Shown: positions 33,881-45,896, counted from the stretch's first letter. The stretch is 64,000 bases of DNA from Pleurodeles waltl (GCF_031143425.1 NC_090438.1:757109823-757173822), one strand, 5' to 3'. Notes: generated by a model not told the origin, from the sequence alone. Made by a program: numbers and translations.

Positions 33881-34854
33881 CGACCGCACTTACATCTTTC
33901 CTCTGGTTGCTGCTTCTTCCTGTTCCGCTCGAACTGCTCTCTCTGCTATTACCAAGCATATGTGTGGTAACGGCATCATGATCAATGCATAGCGTTGCAT
34001 TGAACACATTGTTAGTGATGTTTCCTGGCATAATGACATCATCAGATGTCACTTCTGGCATTAAGGCCAGTGCACTCTTCTGGTGCAGTAAGAGCTTTGA
34101 GTTTCCGGATCCAGTCTGACGTCTGGGATTATTCTACAAGTGCGGCATCTCCATGTAGATGTACTCATCAGAAAATCTATAATTTTCATCCGAAGCCCAC
34201 CAAATGTATCTTTCAGCTAGGACCATATATTCCACCCATGAAGATTATATCCATCCCTAATTGTGTGCCGTTCCTTAACACTATTATGGATGTGATCAAT
34301 ATGATAATGTATACTTTTGGCATAAATGAGCAAAATTCTGATTTAACAATGGCACACAGTCCACTCGTGGTAGCCAAGACAAAATTGATTACTCTGTTTA
34401 TAAGGAGAATCTCTGTCTGGGTTTCTAACTGGTTGGAAATGAACTCCGACGCTACAGTGGTGACATTTGCAAATATTTTCCAAAACCTTGGTTATAGCCT
34501 GAAGTTCATGGATAGTTAGTTCAATCCTGTACGTAGGGAATGGGATGGAGGAGAAGCAAGCTGCCTCAGATATTTCTCTAGGTACTCCCTTCCAATATGG
34601 GGTCTAGATAGGCGTGTGACTTATGGGTGGTGATGTAAACTGGATAGTACAATTCAGACCAGTCCATAGGTAGCCAGACGTAGGCTTGAAGGCACAGGCA
34701 AAGTAAGTACAATTCTGTGTTATGGAGTGGCATTGGAAAACAAGCATTGGCAAAGGCAATAGGTCTCCCCTATGTGAGAGCTATTGGCTTGTCAATGTGT
34801 TTTAGCCATTATGTACACTAGTGTGGCTGCTGTTCACCATGGCTAAAAGTTAGT
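33881..34854. other. Stretch without supported gene
   Basis: An open frame of 157 codons at 34046-34519 has no recognisable domain and no promoter or splice context; I do not call it a gene. The rest is non-coding. Confidence 0.4.
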
Positions 34855-35310
34855 GGCATGGAGGGGGGTGGGATAGATTGAAGTACATTGGCGTAGAGTA
34901 GCATGGGAGCAGAGGGAGATAAAATTGAGTGGGGTGGATTGGGGTAGACTAGAGTGAGGTAGATTGGCGCAGAGGAGTTGTGTAGATTCATGTGGTAAAT
35001 TGCATTGGGGTAAATTGAATTGGGTGGAGTGGAGTAGATTGGGGTGGAGTCGGTTAGATTGGAGTGAAGCAGATTGGGGTAGGGTGAAATGGGATATATT
35101 GGAATAAGTTGGATTGGAGTGGGGTAGATTGGGGAAAAGTGGAGTCAGGTAGACTGGAGAGGAATCGGGTAGATTAGAGTAAAAGGGGTAGACTGGAATG
35201 GGGTGGATTGGGTTGATTATAGTAAAAAAAGAACAGAATGGAGTGAGAGAGGATTGGGGTAGTTTGGAATGGAGTATATTGGGGTATAGTGGAGTGGGGT
35301 ATAGTTTGTG
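34855..35310 (+). repeat. G-rich GATTGGGGTAGAGTGGAGTG minisatellite
   Basis: Degenerate units of about 20 bp (GTAGATTGGGGTGGAGT and variants) fill the stretch. Composition resembles the array at 18670-19830 but the core unit is different. Confidence 0.88.
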
Positions 35311-35957
35311 AATATAGAAGTTTTTTTTATCTACAGCAGGTAGCAGTAGGTTTGGAACTCAAATGCTTTTTCACACAATAAATGGAATGTCTAGTCAGAG
35401 TTATCCCTTTAAAAAGTTGGAAACCCAGAAAACCTGAATGTACTTTCCCACAGTCATTGCTCGTGAACTATATGACCCTGTGGTTGTTGCCTGCAGACAT
35501 TATCACAGTTAGTATCCCCATCACAGGGGCATGTGTGACTTGTCTTCATTCACAGGAGGCCTACAAGGGTGAAGAGGTCAATCCTAGTGGTATTCTAGAA
35601 CTGAGAAATATAGTATGATAGGTAGCAAATAAATGCAGTGAAACAGTTATGCTATGTACCCTGCTTTTGAGGTCCAACTTTCTTTCTTTGGGTAGCTACT
35701 GCCAGCCAGATCACATACAATCTAGAGAATATATTGCAACAAAGGGCCCAAATTATAGTGTGGAAAACCGGATACTTCACCACAAACATGGTTGAGTATT
35801 CTGTCAGTCAAACCGATGGGCCGCCTGCTCTGTTTTGAGTTAGAAATACCATCATGCTCCCAACGGAAGACTCCTGCTGGCTCTGCTGGCTGAAAGCTTG
35901 CACAGACAGCCAGATGGAGTTAGGGCCATCTGTATAGGTGCATCATAATCCAGGCCC
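35311..35957. other. Flank without gene
   Basis: No gene or repeat was recognised. It is the left flank of the unassigned transposon-like unit. Confidence 0.4.
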
Positions 35958-36240
35958 CTGTAAAAAAATTGTTGCCCAGAGATTTTCATTTTTTATTTGT
36001 GTTTTTGTATCATTAGAGAAGTAATTTAGCTTGGGTAGACATTGCTAATACTGGCCTTTTATTCTGGATGTCAGTTTTAAATATAGATGATGTGTTGCAG
36101 GTCTGATGTAATTTTTCAGAAACAATGAGACCTATATACTTCATTTTGGTGTCAAAACCTAAGATTTTGGGGGTCAAGTAGACAATCTTTCCACCAGTTT
36201 CCAAACTGGTGGCTATATAAGGATGTGTTTTAGCCATCAT
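35958..36240 (+). repeat. Left long inverted repeat of the unknown unit
   Basis: Reading inward the order is CTGTAAAAAAA, CAGAGATTTTCATTTTT, ATTTGTGTTTTTG, ATCATTAGA, AAGTAATTTAGCTT, GTAGACATTGCT, GATGTGTTGCAG, GATGTAAT.TTTCAG, TACTTCATTTT and GTGTCAAAAC. All occur in the same order on the minus strand of 41490-41792. Confidence 0.88.
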
Positions 36241-36630
36241 AATGGTAATTTATTTTAATAATGTTTTTGTTTTAGGTTTTCCATTGATTCAAATTCATAA
36301 GCATGAGGGAAGTAGGTGGTAGCAGAGGTTCTTTATCTCCTAATGGAGTGTTGCTAACTACAAAGTCTGAGGACTCAATCAACAAAGAAAAATGTGCCAT
36401 ATGCCAAACTAATACGAAAGTAAAGCTAAAAACTGTGGCTGAACAGAAGAGAGTTTGGGATGATGCAGAAATATGGCAAGACGCAGTTCATGAAAGATTG
36501 AAACTGATAGGTCAAGAGGATCAAATATTTTATCATTGTAATAACAAGTGCTACAAGTCGTATACAATGGAAAAAAGTCTGGAAAAAAATTGGCAAAAAA
36601 TATCAGAAAGCACTGAATCACAATAAGAAT

Positions 36631-36635
36631 CCAAG
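36631..36635. repeat. Left CCAAG target duplication
   Basis: CCAAG precedes GGCCACATTTTG and recurs at 37293-37297. Confidence 0.7.
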
Positions 36636-37292
36636 GGCCACATTTTGGTAGCTTTTTGCACGTTTGCAAACAGCGAATTTGGCTGTTTGAGACATGCAAA
36701 AAGCACATTGTGATGCACAAACCCCGTTTTGCGATTCAGTAACCTGGTTATCGAATCGCAAAACAGGTTTGAGACTCGCAATTAGGAAGGGGTGTTCGCA
36801 GTGCAATGTAGGATTGTTTTGTGACCGCGAACGTGGTCGCAAAACAATCGCAGGTAGCACCCATTTCAAATGGGTGCTAACCCTTTCGCAAAAGGGAAGG
36901 GGTCCCCATGGGACCCCTTCCCCGTTGTGAATGTCACTGAAAAAATGAAACAAAAACGTTTCATTTTTGGTTTTTGCAATGCATCTTGTTTTCCTTTAAG
37001 GAAAACGGGCTGCATTACAAAAAAAAAAGCTGCTTTATTGAAAAGCAGTCACAGACATGGTAGTCTGCGGTCCGCAGCAGGCCCCCATCCCTATGAGTGC
37101 CGACATTCCCAAGGGGGTCACAAATTGCAACCTACCTCATGAATATTATTGAGGTGGGCATTTGTGACCCCCTTGCAAATTGCAATTAGTCTCAAGGACA
37201 CTGCCCTACATTCGGATTTGAGACTCGCAAATTGCAAGTCGCTCTGACTCGCAATTTGCTAGTTGCAAATCTGAACTTTGCTACATGTGGCC
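36636..37292. mobile_element. Non-autonomous inverted-repeat element, 657 bp, inside the unknown gene
   Basis: The left end is GGCCACATTTTGGTAGC; the right end, read inward on the minus strand, is GGCCACATGTAGCAAAG. CCAAG flanks both sides. It encodes nothing and contains several internal palindromes: AGCACCCATTT with its inverted copy at about 36856-36880, GGGGTCCCCATGGGACCCC at 36900, and a long arm pair GGGGGTCACAAAT / ATTTGTGACCCCC at 37113-37172. Removing it with one CCAAG restores the host frame (TCC AAG TCT TCT). A 5 bp duplication fits no family I can name with certainty. Confidence 0.8.
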
Positions 37293-37297
37293 CCAAG
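37293..37297. repeat. Right CCAAG target duplication
   Basis: Second copy of CCAAG after GTGGCC. Confidence 0.7.
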
Positions 37298-40200
37298 TCT
37301 TCTGAGAAAGCGACAACAACCAAACCAAATGCCCATCCACTTAGAAGATCGATGGCTACCCCTCGTCCATCTCCAACAATTGATCAGAAACTAGAAGTTC
37401 ATGAATGTGTTATCTGTGGTTTAGCCAGAACAAGGGCCAAAGGGATTAACAAAAGAACAAAGTACAGAGTATGTGAGTCTCAAAGGGCTGATATGTTTTC
37501 ATCTGCATCTATTTTCTTCTAAGATTAAGTTTTCTGCCAAGTAGCTGATCTAAACAGCCAGGTAAATGTATTTGCAGCTGATTTGTGTGCCGACCCGAAC
37601 TGCCTGTGTGCATACATTCGAAATTATGAATGTGCAACGAGCTACCAGCAGCAACGTAACTGCCAGCTTTCAATTAAGTTTGCACTCTTAGAAAAAGCAA
37701 ATCACGTTTTAAAGCCATTCTTGAGTGCTGGCTAAAGGTTCGCACTCAATGAAATCATAGAAATAATGGTCAACATTGTTAAAAATTTATTGATTCATAA
37801 TAATGAAATTAGGGTTTTCTGGTGAGTATGTACAATAACATAATTTGTTTTTATCAGTCTAACAAAAAGAATGAGCCACTTATGATGTTCTCAGCTGACT
37901 TGAATCCTGAAGTTCTTGCTGCCAAAATAAGATCAGATGATGCAGTAAAATCAGCAGGAACCATTTTAAGAAACTTCCTGAAAGATTTAGATTTTGGTCT
38001 TAATGACACATTTTGTGATGCACCAGAGCTCTGTAAATCATGGGACTCAACAAGAATGTCTGATGTTTGTCTTTACATTTTTTACATCATTGTTTAATAT
38101 CAGCAAAGCAAAAGTGTTACAAACTTAAGTTCTGGAGTTCAGAACAGAAGCTGACAACATTGATTATGGCTCTGACGATATAAGCGAAGAAGTGGAACAC
38201 AATTCCATGAACCGACAGGCTTATGCTGTGTAAATGTACTGTCTTTTTCAAATTATGTTTTATGAATTACTTCGCCACAAAAACAAAACTCCGCTACACA
38301 TGATGACTGCCCACGCAATCTATGATAAGTGCAAAAATAGAGAACTAATCACTTCAATGAATAGGATTGGTGTACAAACAAGTTATAATTACCTACTACG
38401 GAACAGGAACTTGTTAGCAGCTCATGCTGTACAATCCTGTGGATCCGACAGCAAGCCACTTCTTACAAGTCTCTTTACCAGGAAAGGATTTACAATTGCT
38501 GCTCTTGCTAATTTTGATTTTGTAGACAGCTCGTTTTTGTCTGGAACATCCAACACACATGATACTGCCATGGTGCTTTTTCAAGACTGTACCAATGAAG
38601 TAGCATCTGGAAAACAAGCTGTGCAGCTGTAGGCATAAACAAACGAAGCTACAGACTTATGACCCAACAGCCTTGCTAACGTGTGCAAAATCACTACAGG
38701 CCATCAACACGTCCCAGTCTACCAGAAAGTTTCAAAGTGGCTAAGGACATGGATCTTCTTTCGCCTAACGCTGCGGAACGCAAAGGTGATTTAACTGAAT
38801 TTATCCTATCGCTTATTCGGTGCAGACTGAAAGATGAAGAAAAAGCAGATAGTGGGCTGGAATTCATACTCTGATCTCCCTGAATACCATCCCACTGAAT
38901 AAGTTTGGGTTTTTACCAGTAATACCTTCTCTTGCCACAAACTACCCAACAGTCTACACAACTCTAAAGAAATTCCAAAATGTGGATGCTCAACTTGAAG
39001 ACCAGCCTCTCCTGCCAATTTTCTGTGATGAAGGTGTTTTCCATATTGTAGTTGACATTTTTTATGTGCAATCCAGTAAAATTTGATGATCTTTATTCGA
39101 TGATGGGTGTTTTCCACATGAGAAAAGTTGTGTTGCGGTGTGCAGGAAGTTATCTTGGTGGATGCGGTATAGACGATACACTTACTGAGGCTGAAATCTT
39201 TGGAAGAAAAGCTGTTCAGTCAGTATTGAGTGGAACTCATTATGTTTGTTCTTTATAAGGCATGTTCATCATATCTGAGGCTATAGAAACATTGTGTTGG
39301 AATGCTTTCTGGAACAAGAATGACAAATTAGGTTTTGTATACCATATATCAGGAGTGAACAAGGCACAGGGTGCACTTTATTCAAAAGACATAATGCAAA
39401 GCCAGGTAATGTTCAGTACACTCAGGTCAAAATCAGAAAACCAAGTTTGTAGAGTTTGTCAAAGAATGTGAAGAAAAGTCAGAACTTTGCAATTAATAGG
39501 GAAATTTTTACACAGGATAGCTGTAGTGAAAAACTTGATACATGCTGATTGGGAAGGTGATTCAGAGCGGCACATTAAGACTGTGGAGTCACTGATTACT
39601 TTGCTTTGCAAATTCAATTGAATAAACTACCTGAAATATGGGTCCTGGTATTTGGAAAGAGTGAAGAAGCTAAAGGTGGAAAAACTAAACCTCTACAGAA
39701 AAGTCATCCAAAGACATTTTGTGGTGAGAAACAGAGGGAAGATTCAGTGCTGTGGCTCCAGACATGAAACTGGAACAGACGATCCAGAGATCACAGAAAA
39801 GCTCCAAGGAAATTGTTGGTCAGACACGTAAAACTGAATATGTTGCTCAATGGAAGCCTTTCTATTTGCAATGTTTTCAGAGAGATACCAAATTTAAAAT
39901 GAACGGATCATCATGAAACTGTTCCTCACCACAAACTTTTGGGAAAAAGTGGGGAACATTTAGATAAAAGTGTTAACAGCCTTCTTCATTTCATGTAGCA
40001 GCAAGGAAACCCCTTTGAAGTGACTGAGGCTGTGCAACTACACAAATTCCTGACCAAACAATATGTGGAAAAGATATAAAGACACGTCTACTAGATGTCA
40101 TGGAACATGGATCAAAACAATATGCAGAGTTGAAGCAGAAGAGATTTGTATTCAAAGAGAAAAAGCTCTTTGACATAACCACTTAAGCTAAACTACCATG

Positions 40201-41489
40201 CTTTAATTGCCATAGTAAGAGCTTGGGCTAACCAGCCACTATAAAACAGGTCACATAAAAAACATCTTTCACAAGGACATAGAGAGATGGATTTAGCAAA
40301 AGAAAGAAGTGAATTTATTAAGGACATTCTGTCGCCTGATCTTCTTCCAACAAACGCATTACTTGATGGAGATACTGCAACCAACTGGAACAATTGACCT
40401 TGCCTGCGTAAAAACTTTTATGCCTATACCTGTGCAACTTGATAAATTCAGGTCGTCAACATTGAAGAAGATGAACTTAGAAATGGTAACTCGCCGAAAC
40501 ATTGCGGATGCTTCAGCGAACGTTGAATTTCCAAATACGGCAAGTCGAATGATTGTCAATGAGGATTTTTTCCTGCAGAGATATATTGAAAAGGTACGCA
40601 TCGTATTGCTCAGGAACTTAACAGCAAGCTGGAAGAAGCTAACCTTCATGTGTTTCCACATGTTGAGTGGGCTGTTCAAAATGGTTCCAATTGAGTTATT
40701 TTACTGTCAAATGACACATATATTATTGTGCTACTTAGATTTGTTGCACTGTTCATGAATCAAGGATTGTCAGGGTTATGGATACGTTATGGGTTAATCC
40801 CGCTTCATATTTTGTACAAGAAACTTGACCCAAAGAGGCCCAGTGTTCTTATCAAGGAACATATTCTTACGGGTTTTAACACATTAGCAAAATTGGAACA
40901 AAGCTTGGAGCTTTCACTGCTGAACTTGAGAAATTTCTAAAAGGATTTGCCGAGACAGAAGAATGTGACTTTTAAGACAGAAAAATATCTTGTGCAAGAG
41001 TGGAAAACAAGTTATGACTGTCACACATTAAAATATCTTCAGTGCAGTGAGTTCAAGAGATCAGTCCTGCTAAGTGGCCTTTCACAACGTCATATTCTAA
41101 GCGTAGTCACATTAAAGGAGCATTCTACTTGATCAAATGTGTAAATGTTTTGGATCATGCATATGTAGAGAAAGATCTGTGTGAATTTGGTTAGGAAGAT
41201 ATTGATGGGGTGCTAAAACGTATGAAATTTCTAAAGCCTCTTCCTACAGAACTTACATGTGCATGTACTTGCAAAACCTATGCTACAAAAATATGTCCCT
41301 TTCAATATGCTCTTCTCAAATTTTCAATATTCTGCAAATGTACCATGAGCAATTGCCAAAACAAATAAATAAAGAGAACTATGAAAATATGTCCAAAACA
41401 GTAGTGATAAACATTACTTTTTTCATATTCAGATAATAAACATTGTTTGGTGTATGTATAAAAGGATTAAAAACTGTTTCATTTCTATA

Positions 41490-41792
41490 TGTCTCTTCTT
41501 CCTCTAATATATCATTTTGGAAATTGGTGAAAGGGTTGCACTGAGATGTCTGTCTCTATAAGACTAATTGACCACCAAAACCTATGTTTTGACACTAAAA
41601 TGAAGTATTAAGGTCTCAGGGTTCCTGAAATATTACATCATCACTGCAACACATCCACCATTTTTAAAAATGTAGTTCAGAAAAATCCGGCCCGGCTCAG
41701 CAATGTCTACAAAAGCTAAATTACTTTTCTAATGATCCAAAAACACAAATCAAAAATGAAAATCTCTGGACACATTTTTTTTTTTTTTACAG
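41490..41792 (-). repeat. Right long inverted repeat of the unknown unit
   Basis: Minus-strand counterpart of 35958-36240. The outer end has a poly-T run of 14 (poly-A on the minus strand) where the left repeat has 7 A. By eye identity is roughly three quarters, with a small insertion of about 40 bp in the right copy. Confidence 0.88.
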
Positions 41793-43261
41793 ACGTATAT
41801 CGGGGGCTGGGTGTTATCAGACAGTCACCTCTATTTAAAGCAGACATTCTGAAGCCACTCTGACAGCCGACAGACCGCATGCCATCCTCTTAATGAAAGC
41901 CAAAGAATCCTTCCAAACTGCAGTTGCCCAGCTTCAAGCCAGTATCAGGGCTCATTTTATTAATAACATTAATGCTGAAACCAGTGTGCAAGATGCAAAT
42001 CTTTGTTTAACAGTTCAGCAGGGCTCACTCAGCTTTTCATCCTTCTGAAATCAAATGAAATGTGCACTGCTAAACTGGCAAATAGTAACACTTGATCTCT
42101 TTACAAAGTGGTATAAGCCAGCATTATGCCATAATATCCTCAGCTAAGTATCCATTATTGCAGTGCTTAAGTTGTAAAAATACATAAATCAGTGCAGGGG
42201 CTAAAAGTTTTTTTCTAAGGACCACATAGCTGGTGCCTCCAAATCCCTGGGAGGCCCAAAAGCAAAAACTCACATTCCTGTTTCTACCGTCTGCCTACCT
42301 CTTCCTCCATCTTCTCATCTCATTGTCTCACTCTTGAGAATTCTTTTTCATCCATGCTTTTTCCCTTTCTCTCTTTTCCGATCTCCCTGCTTGTTTCTGG
42401 CTTGTTCTGGATCAAAGTCTGATCATGGAAAATAAGCCCTGGCCCACAAAATGAGATGAGTGCTGTTGCCAGTCACCTGCAACCACTGCCATGCATTAAG
42501 CACTCAGTAGTTCCCAGTGAAAAGTAGCGAATAGGTATTATGCCATGATGACATCAACCATCTCTAAAACCAGCTTACCAAACATTTCCGATAACGCTTC
42601 TTGAATTAGATACGTGAGAGGTGCTGTCTAGGTACAAAATAAATGAGACAATAAAGAGATTTGTGTCTTTAAAATGTGTAATGGGCACCGCCTGATTAAG
42701 CATATGCAGAAGAAACAATGACGCAAAAGGCGCATAGCCAGTCGCGTGCGCAACTTCCCTTAAAGCACGGTAAAGAGACCAACCAGCGAATGACACTAAC
42801 TGGTTTGAAAACCTAATCCTACCTCATCAAACAAAGGAGCATTCTAGAATTCTAAATGTGGGTAATTATTGGAGATGCAGGACTGGCTACAGAAACATGG
42901 GATGAATTCATTTCACTGCAGACCCTTATCTGACCATCTTCAAATCTGTGTGCCTACTCACTTTCTTCTAGCCCATCATTTGCGATAGCGCTGTGAAGTG
43001 GCTTCAGTCGCAGACTAACCCTTTACAAAACAACAAAATAAATGAAATATAGCAATTATGATAATAACCTATTTGTCGTGCACGATTAATGTTGCATACT
43101 TGAGATTTTTGCGTTGAGTAGCAAATTTGCCAAATAAGTAATTCAATTGCGCTACTTTTTTACTCAAGAATGAAAAGTGGAGCCTACTTGAATCCAATCC
43201 TGTGATTAACTCACTGAGCAATCATAAGCTATAATCATGGCGCTCATTTACATGTACTCAA
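41793..43261. other. Stretch without recognised feature
   Basis: No gene, array or terminal repeat is recognised. Composition is AT-rich with a short pyrimidine-rich patch at 42290-42400. Confidence 0.4.
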
Positions 43262-43623
43262 TGTAGGAAGTTGGCTCTGTATATACTATATCAAAGTGAG
43301 AGATAGTGTGCAGAGAGTCCAAGGGTTCCCCTTAGAGGTTGATAGTGGTAAAATTAGATAATATTAATGCTCTATTTTGTGGTAGTGTGTTCGAGCAGTA
43401 GGCTTATCAGAGGGTAGTGTTAAGCATTTGTTGTACACACACAGGCAATAAATGAGAACACACACTCAAAGAATTAATTCCAGGACGATAGGTTTTTATA
43501 TCGAAAAATATGCTTTTCTTGTAAGGTACTTCACATAGGTAAGTACGGAACTTTGAATTAGAACAGTAATGTACACAGTTTTGGCAAAAATGTCAATAAG
43601 CTATTTTAAAACTGGACACAGTG
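43262..43623 (+). repeat. TGTAGGAAG-type repeat, left piece (interrupted by L1)
   Basis: It opens TGTAGGAAGTTGGCTCTG, identical to the start of the repeat at 59888. The last ten bases GGACACAGTG are duplicated at 49997-50006, after which the repeat resumes. No protein is encoded. Confidence 0.85.
43614..43623. repeat. Left target duplication of young L1
   Basis: GGACACAGTG, repeated exactly at 49997-50006. Confidence 0.9.
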
Positions 43624-44616
43624 GGGGGTGGGGGCGTGGTCTGGCCTGCCGGCAAGATGGCCTTCACTATATGAGGCTCTGCCGGGCTTAGGGCCTAATT
43701 TCGACATTTCTCCTGGCAGAGGAGCAGATCGAGTGCTAGTGTGGCGCTGCTGGAGGGGTTTCACCCTGGTGAGGACATCAGTGCTGGTGGCGGGCCTGGG
43801 GCAGGTGGCTGGAGGAGATTTTTCACCACCTGGAGAAGGGTGGCCGCGTGACGCGGTGCAGACGGCTGGCGGGCGTCCTTCCTTTTTGGTTTGGGCGCAT
43901 CCTGGGGGGTCCGGCGGTCGTGGAGCTGGTTGGTTGTGCTGACCGGCTAGGAGGGGGACTGCCTTCCTCCTGGCTGTGCTCTATTGGTGGCCATATCGGG
44001 CCGCAGCGGGGGAGCAGTCCTAGAACTGGAGTGCCGGTCAGGCGGCTTGAGGTAGCTGGGGCCTCGTTTTCTGCGGGCCGGCCCGTGCTGCTGGAGTGCT
44101 CGGATTGCTGGCGGCTATCTGGTTGTGTTCGCTGGTAGTCTGGGGGTGTTCTGGGCACCCCAGGTGGTCTAGTGGACGCGCTGTGGGCCCCTGGGAACAG
44201 TCGCCGGCTAGGTCGGGACTGAGGAGGAGGAGGTGGGGAGGGACCGAAAATTTGCTCCAGTTGTGCAGCGTGCTTTGGCCCTGATTGCTCACAAGGTAGC
44301 TGTGGCCGTGGAAGGGGTGGCCGGTCTTGTGGAGGGTGGGTCTGGCCTGCCCTGGATTTTCACACTCCCTTTCGGACGCTACATTTGGGCTTGGGTATAC
44401 GCCCTTGCCAGGGGGCCCTGTGCCACGTTTGGACTCTTTTGATTGGCTCCTCGTGAGTGTTGGTGTGGCAACTTTGTGCCTCGTTTTTGCTGTGTCTGGG
44501 CGGTGCAGACGTGCCCTCTGGTCCCTCTGCTGCGGCATTTGGTGGTGTGGGCACCTCGGATTGCTGCTTCGTCGCTCTGTTGGTGGTGGATTATTGGTGG
44601 CTGGCGTCGGCGAAGA
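43624..44616 (+). promoter_or_regulatory. L1 5' UTR / internal promoter region with YY1-like site
   Basis: This CpG-rich, G-rich leader of about 1 kb precedes ORF1. CAAGATGGCC at 43653-43662, 30 bp from the 5' end, matches the YY1 consensus (AAnATGGC), the same place and motif known to guide start-site choice in human L1. Long open frames on both strands in this leader reflect GC-rich composition. Confidence 0.65.
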
Positions 44617-45497
44617 ATGGGCGAGTCCGAGCAAAAACAGTCCAGACTCACTTTTGATGGTGGAGAGAAGAGAGGGGGCTTCTCCTCCTCTCTGCCTGGT
44701 GATGATAATTCTGAGGCTGGGAGCTCGGATGCCTCGGTCAAGATGATGTTTCTTGATCTTAAAAACAGCCTTGCAGGCATAGACGCTAAACTTGACCACA
44801 TGACGGAGCAGCTTGACCGCATCATTGCCCGGGTGGATGATCATGATTCCAGGTTTGAACAGCTGGAGGTGCGGGCGTCGGATCTGGAGGATATTCGGCA
44901 AGGTGATCGTCAACAGTTGCTGCAGATGGAGAGAGTTTTAGAGGTCATACGGAACAAGAATGAGGATTTGGAGGTGCGGTCGCACTGCAACAACATTCGC
45001 ATAATAGGCCTGCTGGAGTCTATTGCTATGGGCCGGAAGGAGGACTTTGTGGAGGGCATGCTTTCTGATCTTTTCGGGGGTGAGCTTTCTCAGCTGTTGG
45101 TGGTTGAGAGGGCTCATCAGTCCCTGGGACTCCTCCGCGCCCTATTATTGCTCGCTTGATGAACTATCGAGCTAGAGATGTCATACTTAGACTGGCCCGG
45201 GAGCGATGACCTTTGATTTATAAGAACTCTGAACTCACTTTTCTCCCCGACTACACTCCGGGTGTGCAGGCTGCGTGGCGGGCCTTTTTACCGGTCAAGC
45301 GCACCTTGAGCCAAACAAAGGCGAAGTTTTCGATATTATACCCCGCTAAACTCAAGGTGCAGCATGATGGGAAACAGCTGTTCTTCACCAACCCAAAGCA
45401 AGCAGCTAAATTTGCTAAATCAGTGCCAAGGCGGTCGGAGGATTCGAGCCCGGAGGGCCCTCGGGCTGAGAGAGCTGCCTTGAGTGACAATGACTGA
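44617..45497 (+). pseudogene. L1 ORF1 protein, one frameshift and one stop
   Basis: ORF1p is the L1 RNA-binding chaperone. The start at 44617 (MGESEQKQSRLTFDGGE) follows the 5' UTR. Residues about 45-125 form a coiled coil (MTEQLDRIIARVDDHDSRFE, LEDIRQGDRQQLLQMERVLE). The RRM begins with RSHCNNIRIIGLLES (44980). Near 45130 the frame shifts; the C-terminal domain follows with MNYRARDVILRLARER (45160), a stop at about 45208, LPDYTPGVQAAWRAFLP (45250) and AKFSILYPAKLKVQHDGK (45325), ending at 45497 with an acidic tail. Domain order and length (about 290 residues) fit vertebrate L1 ORF1. Confidence 0.92.
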
Positions 45498-45896
45498 TTT
45501 GTGCGAGATTGGTGGCTGGGGTTTCCGTGATGTGACCGCCGGGGTTCTGCATGATGAGCTCCTTTCCTGTTATGGCTGCTCTGCTGATTTTGCTTTGCTG
45601 TTAGGCCCTTTTGCCCTTCGCCCGCATTCCTGATGGGATGGTGGGTTGGATGGATGGCCGGTCTACGCACGTGAGATGAGTCCTGATTTCAGTATTTGTA
45701 TTGTGAAAGTTTTTTGGGATGTTAGGGGGGGTGGGATTATGTTTCAGCCCATTTGAGGGGGCCTATGTGGGTGGGGGTTTGGGAACTTTGCTAGCTGTGA
45801 AGTTTCTGTCTCCTTTTTTGTCTCTTCTTTTATGTGTCAGGCTGGCGGGCAGATTGGGGCGATACAGAGGTGACTTGCGTTTGCTGAGAGAATGCG
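45498..45896 (+). other. L1 inter-ORF spacer
   Basis: Non-coding stretch of 399 bp between the ORF1 stop and the first Met of ORF2. No domain is seen. Confidence 0.6.

Larger units (their letters stand above)
36303..41371 (+). pseudogene. Large decayed gene of unknown family (CxxC modules, SNDT motif, Cys-rich end)
   Basis: Blocks in order: KCAICQ ... YHCNNKCYKSYT (36390-36570), a CxxC..HxxxC module; after an inserted element, a second module with ECVICG (37410) and CADPNCLCAYIRNY (37590); KNEPLMMFSADLNPEVLAAK (37870); THDTAMVLFQDCTNEVASGK (38560); HYRPSTRPSLPESFKVA (38687); GFLPVIPSLATNYPTVYTTL (38910); MGVFHMRKVVLRCAGSYLGG (39100); an SNDT motif followed by YIIVLL (about 40710); KEHILTGFNTLAK (40855); and a C-terminal cysteine cluster (LTCACTCKTYATKICPFQYA, then FCKCTMSNCQN, 41260-41367). 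I have the impression that such proteins occur as uncharacterised multi-copy genes in fish, amphibians and cnidarians. The SNDT segment resembles acidic motifs of PIN-like nucleases (inference). Many stops and frameshifts make it inactive. Function is unknown. Confidence 0.7.
35958..41792 (+). mobile_element. Transposon-like unit of unknown type: long TIRs around one large gene
   Basis: Inverted repeats of about 300 bp at 35958-36240 and 41490-41792 bracket a decayed large gene (36303-41371) with little spare sequence. This is the layout of a DNA transposon. The gene has no DDE, RT or tyrosine recombinase block that I can recognise, and I cannot assign the unit to a known superfamily. The well-aligned part of the repeats begins at CTGTAAAAAA; weaker similarity may extend outward, so the exact ends and target duplication are unresolved. 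A 657 bp element sits inside the gene. Confidence 0.65.

Noticed and set aside
34046..34519. 157-codon open frame
   Set aside because: No recognisable domain, AT-rich region, no sign of promoter, intron or homologous copy in the window.
37822..37857. Possible intron (GTGAGT to TTATCAG) in the unknown gene
   Set aside because: Only 36 bp, too short for a vertebrate intron, and joining the sides does not keep the frame.
44038..44913. 291-codon antisense frame over the young L1 5' UTR and ORF1
   Set aside because: Shadow of GC-rich coding and leader sequence; composition is Pro/Arg/Ser-rich without domain.
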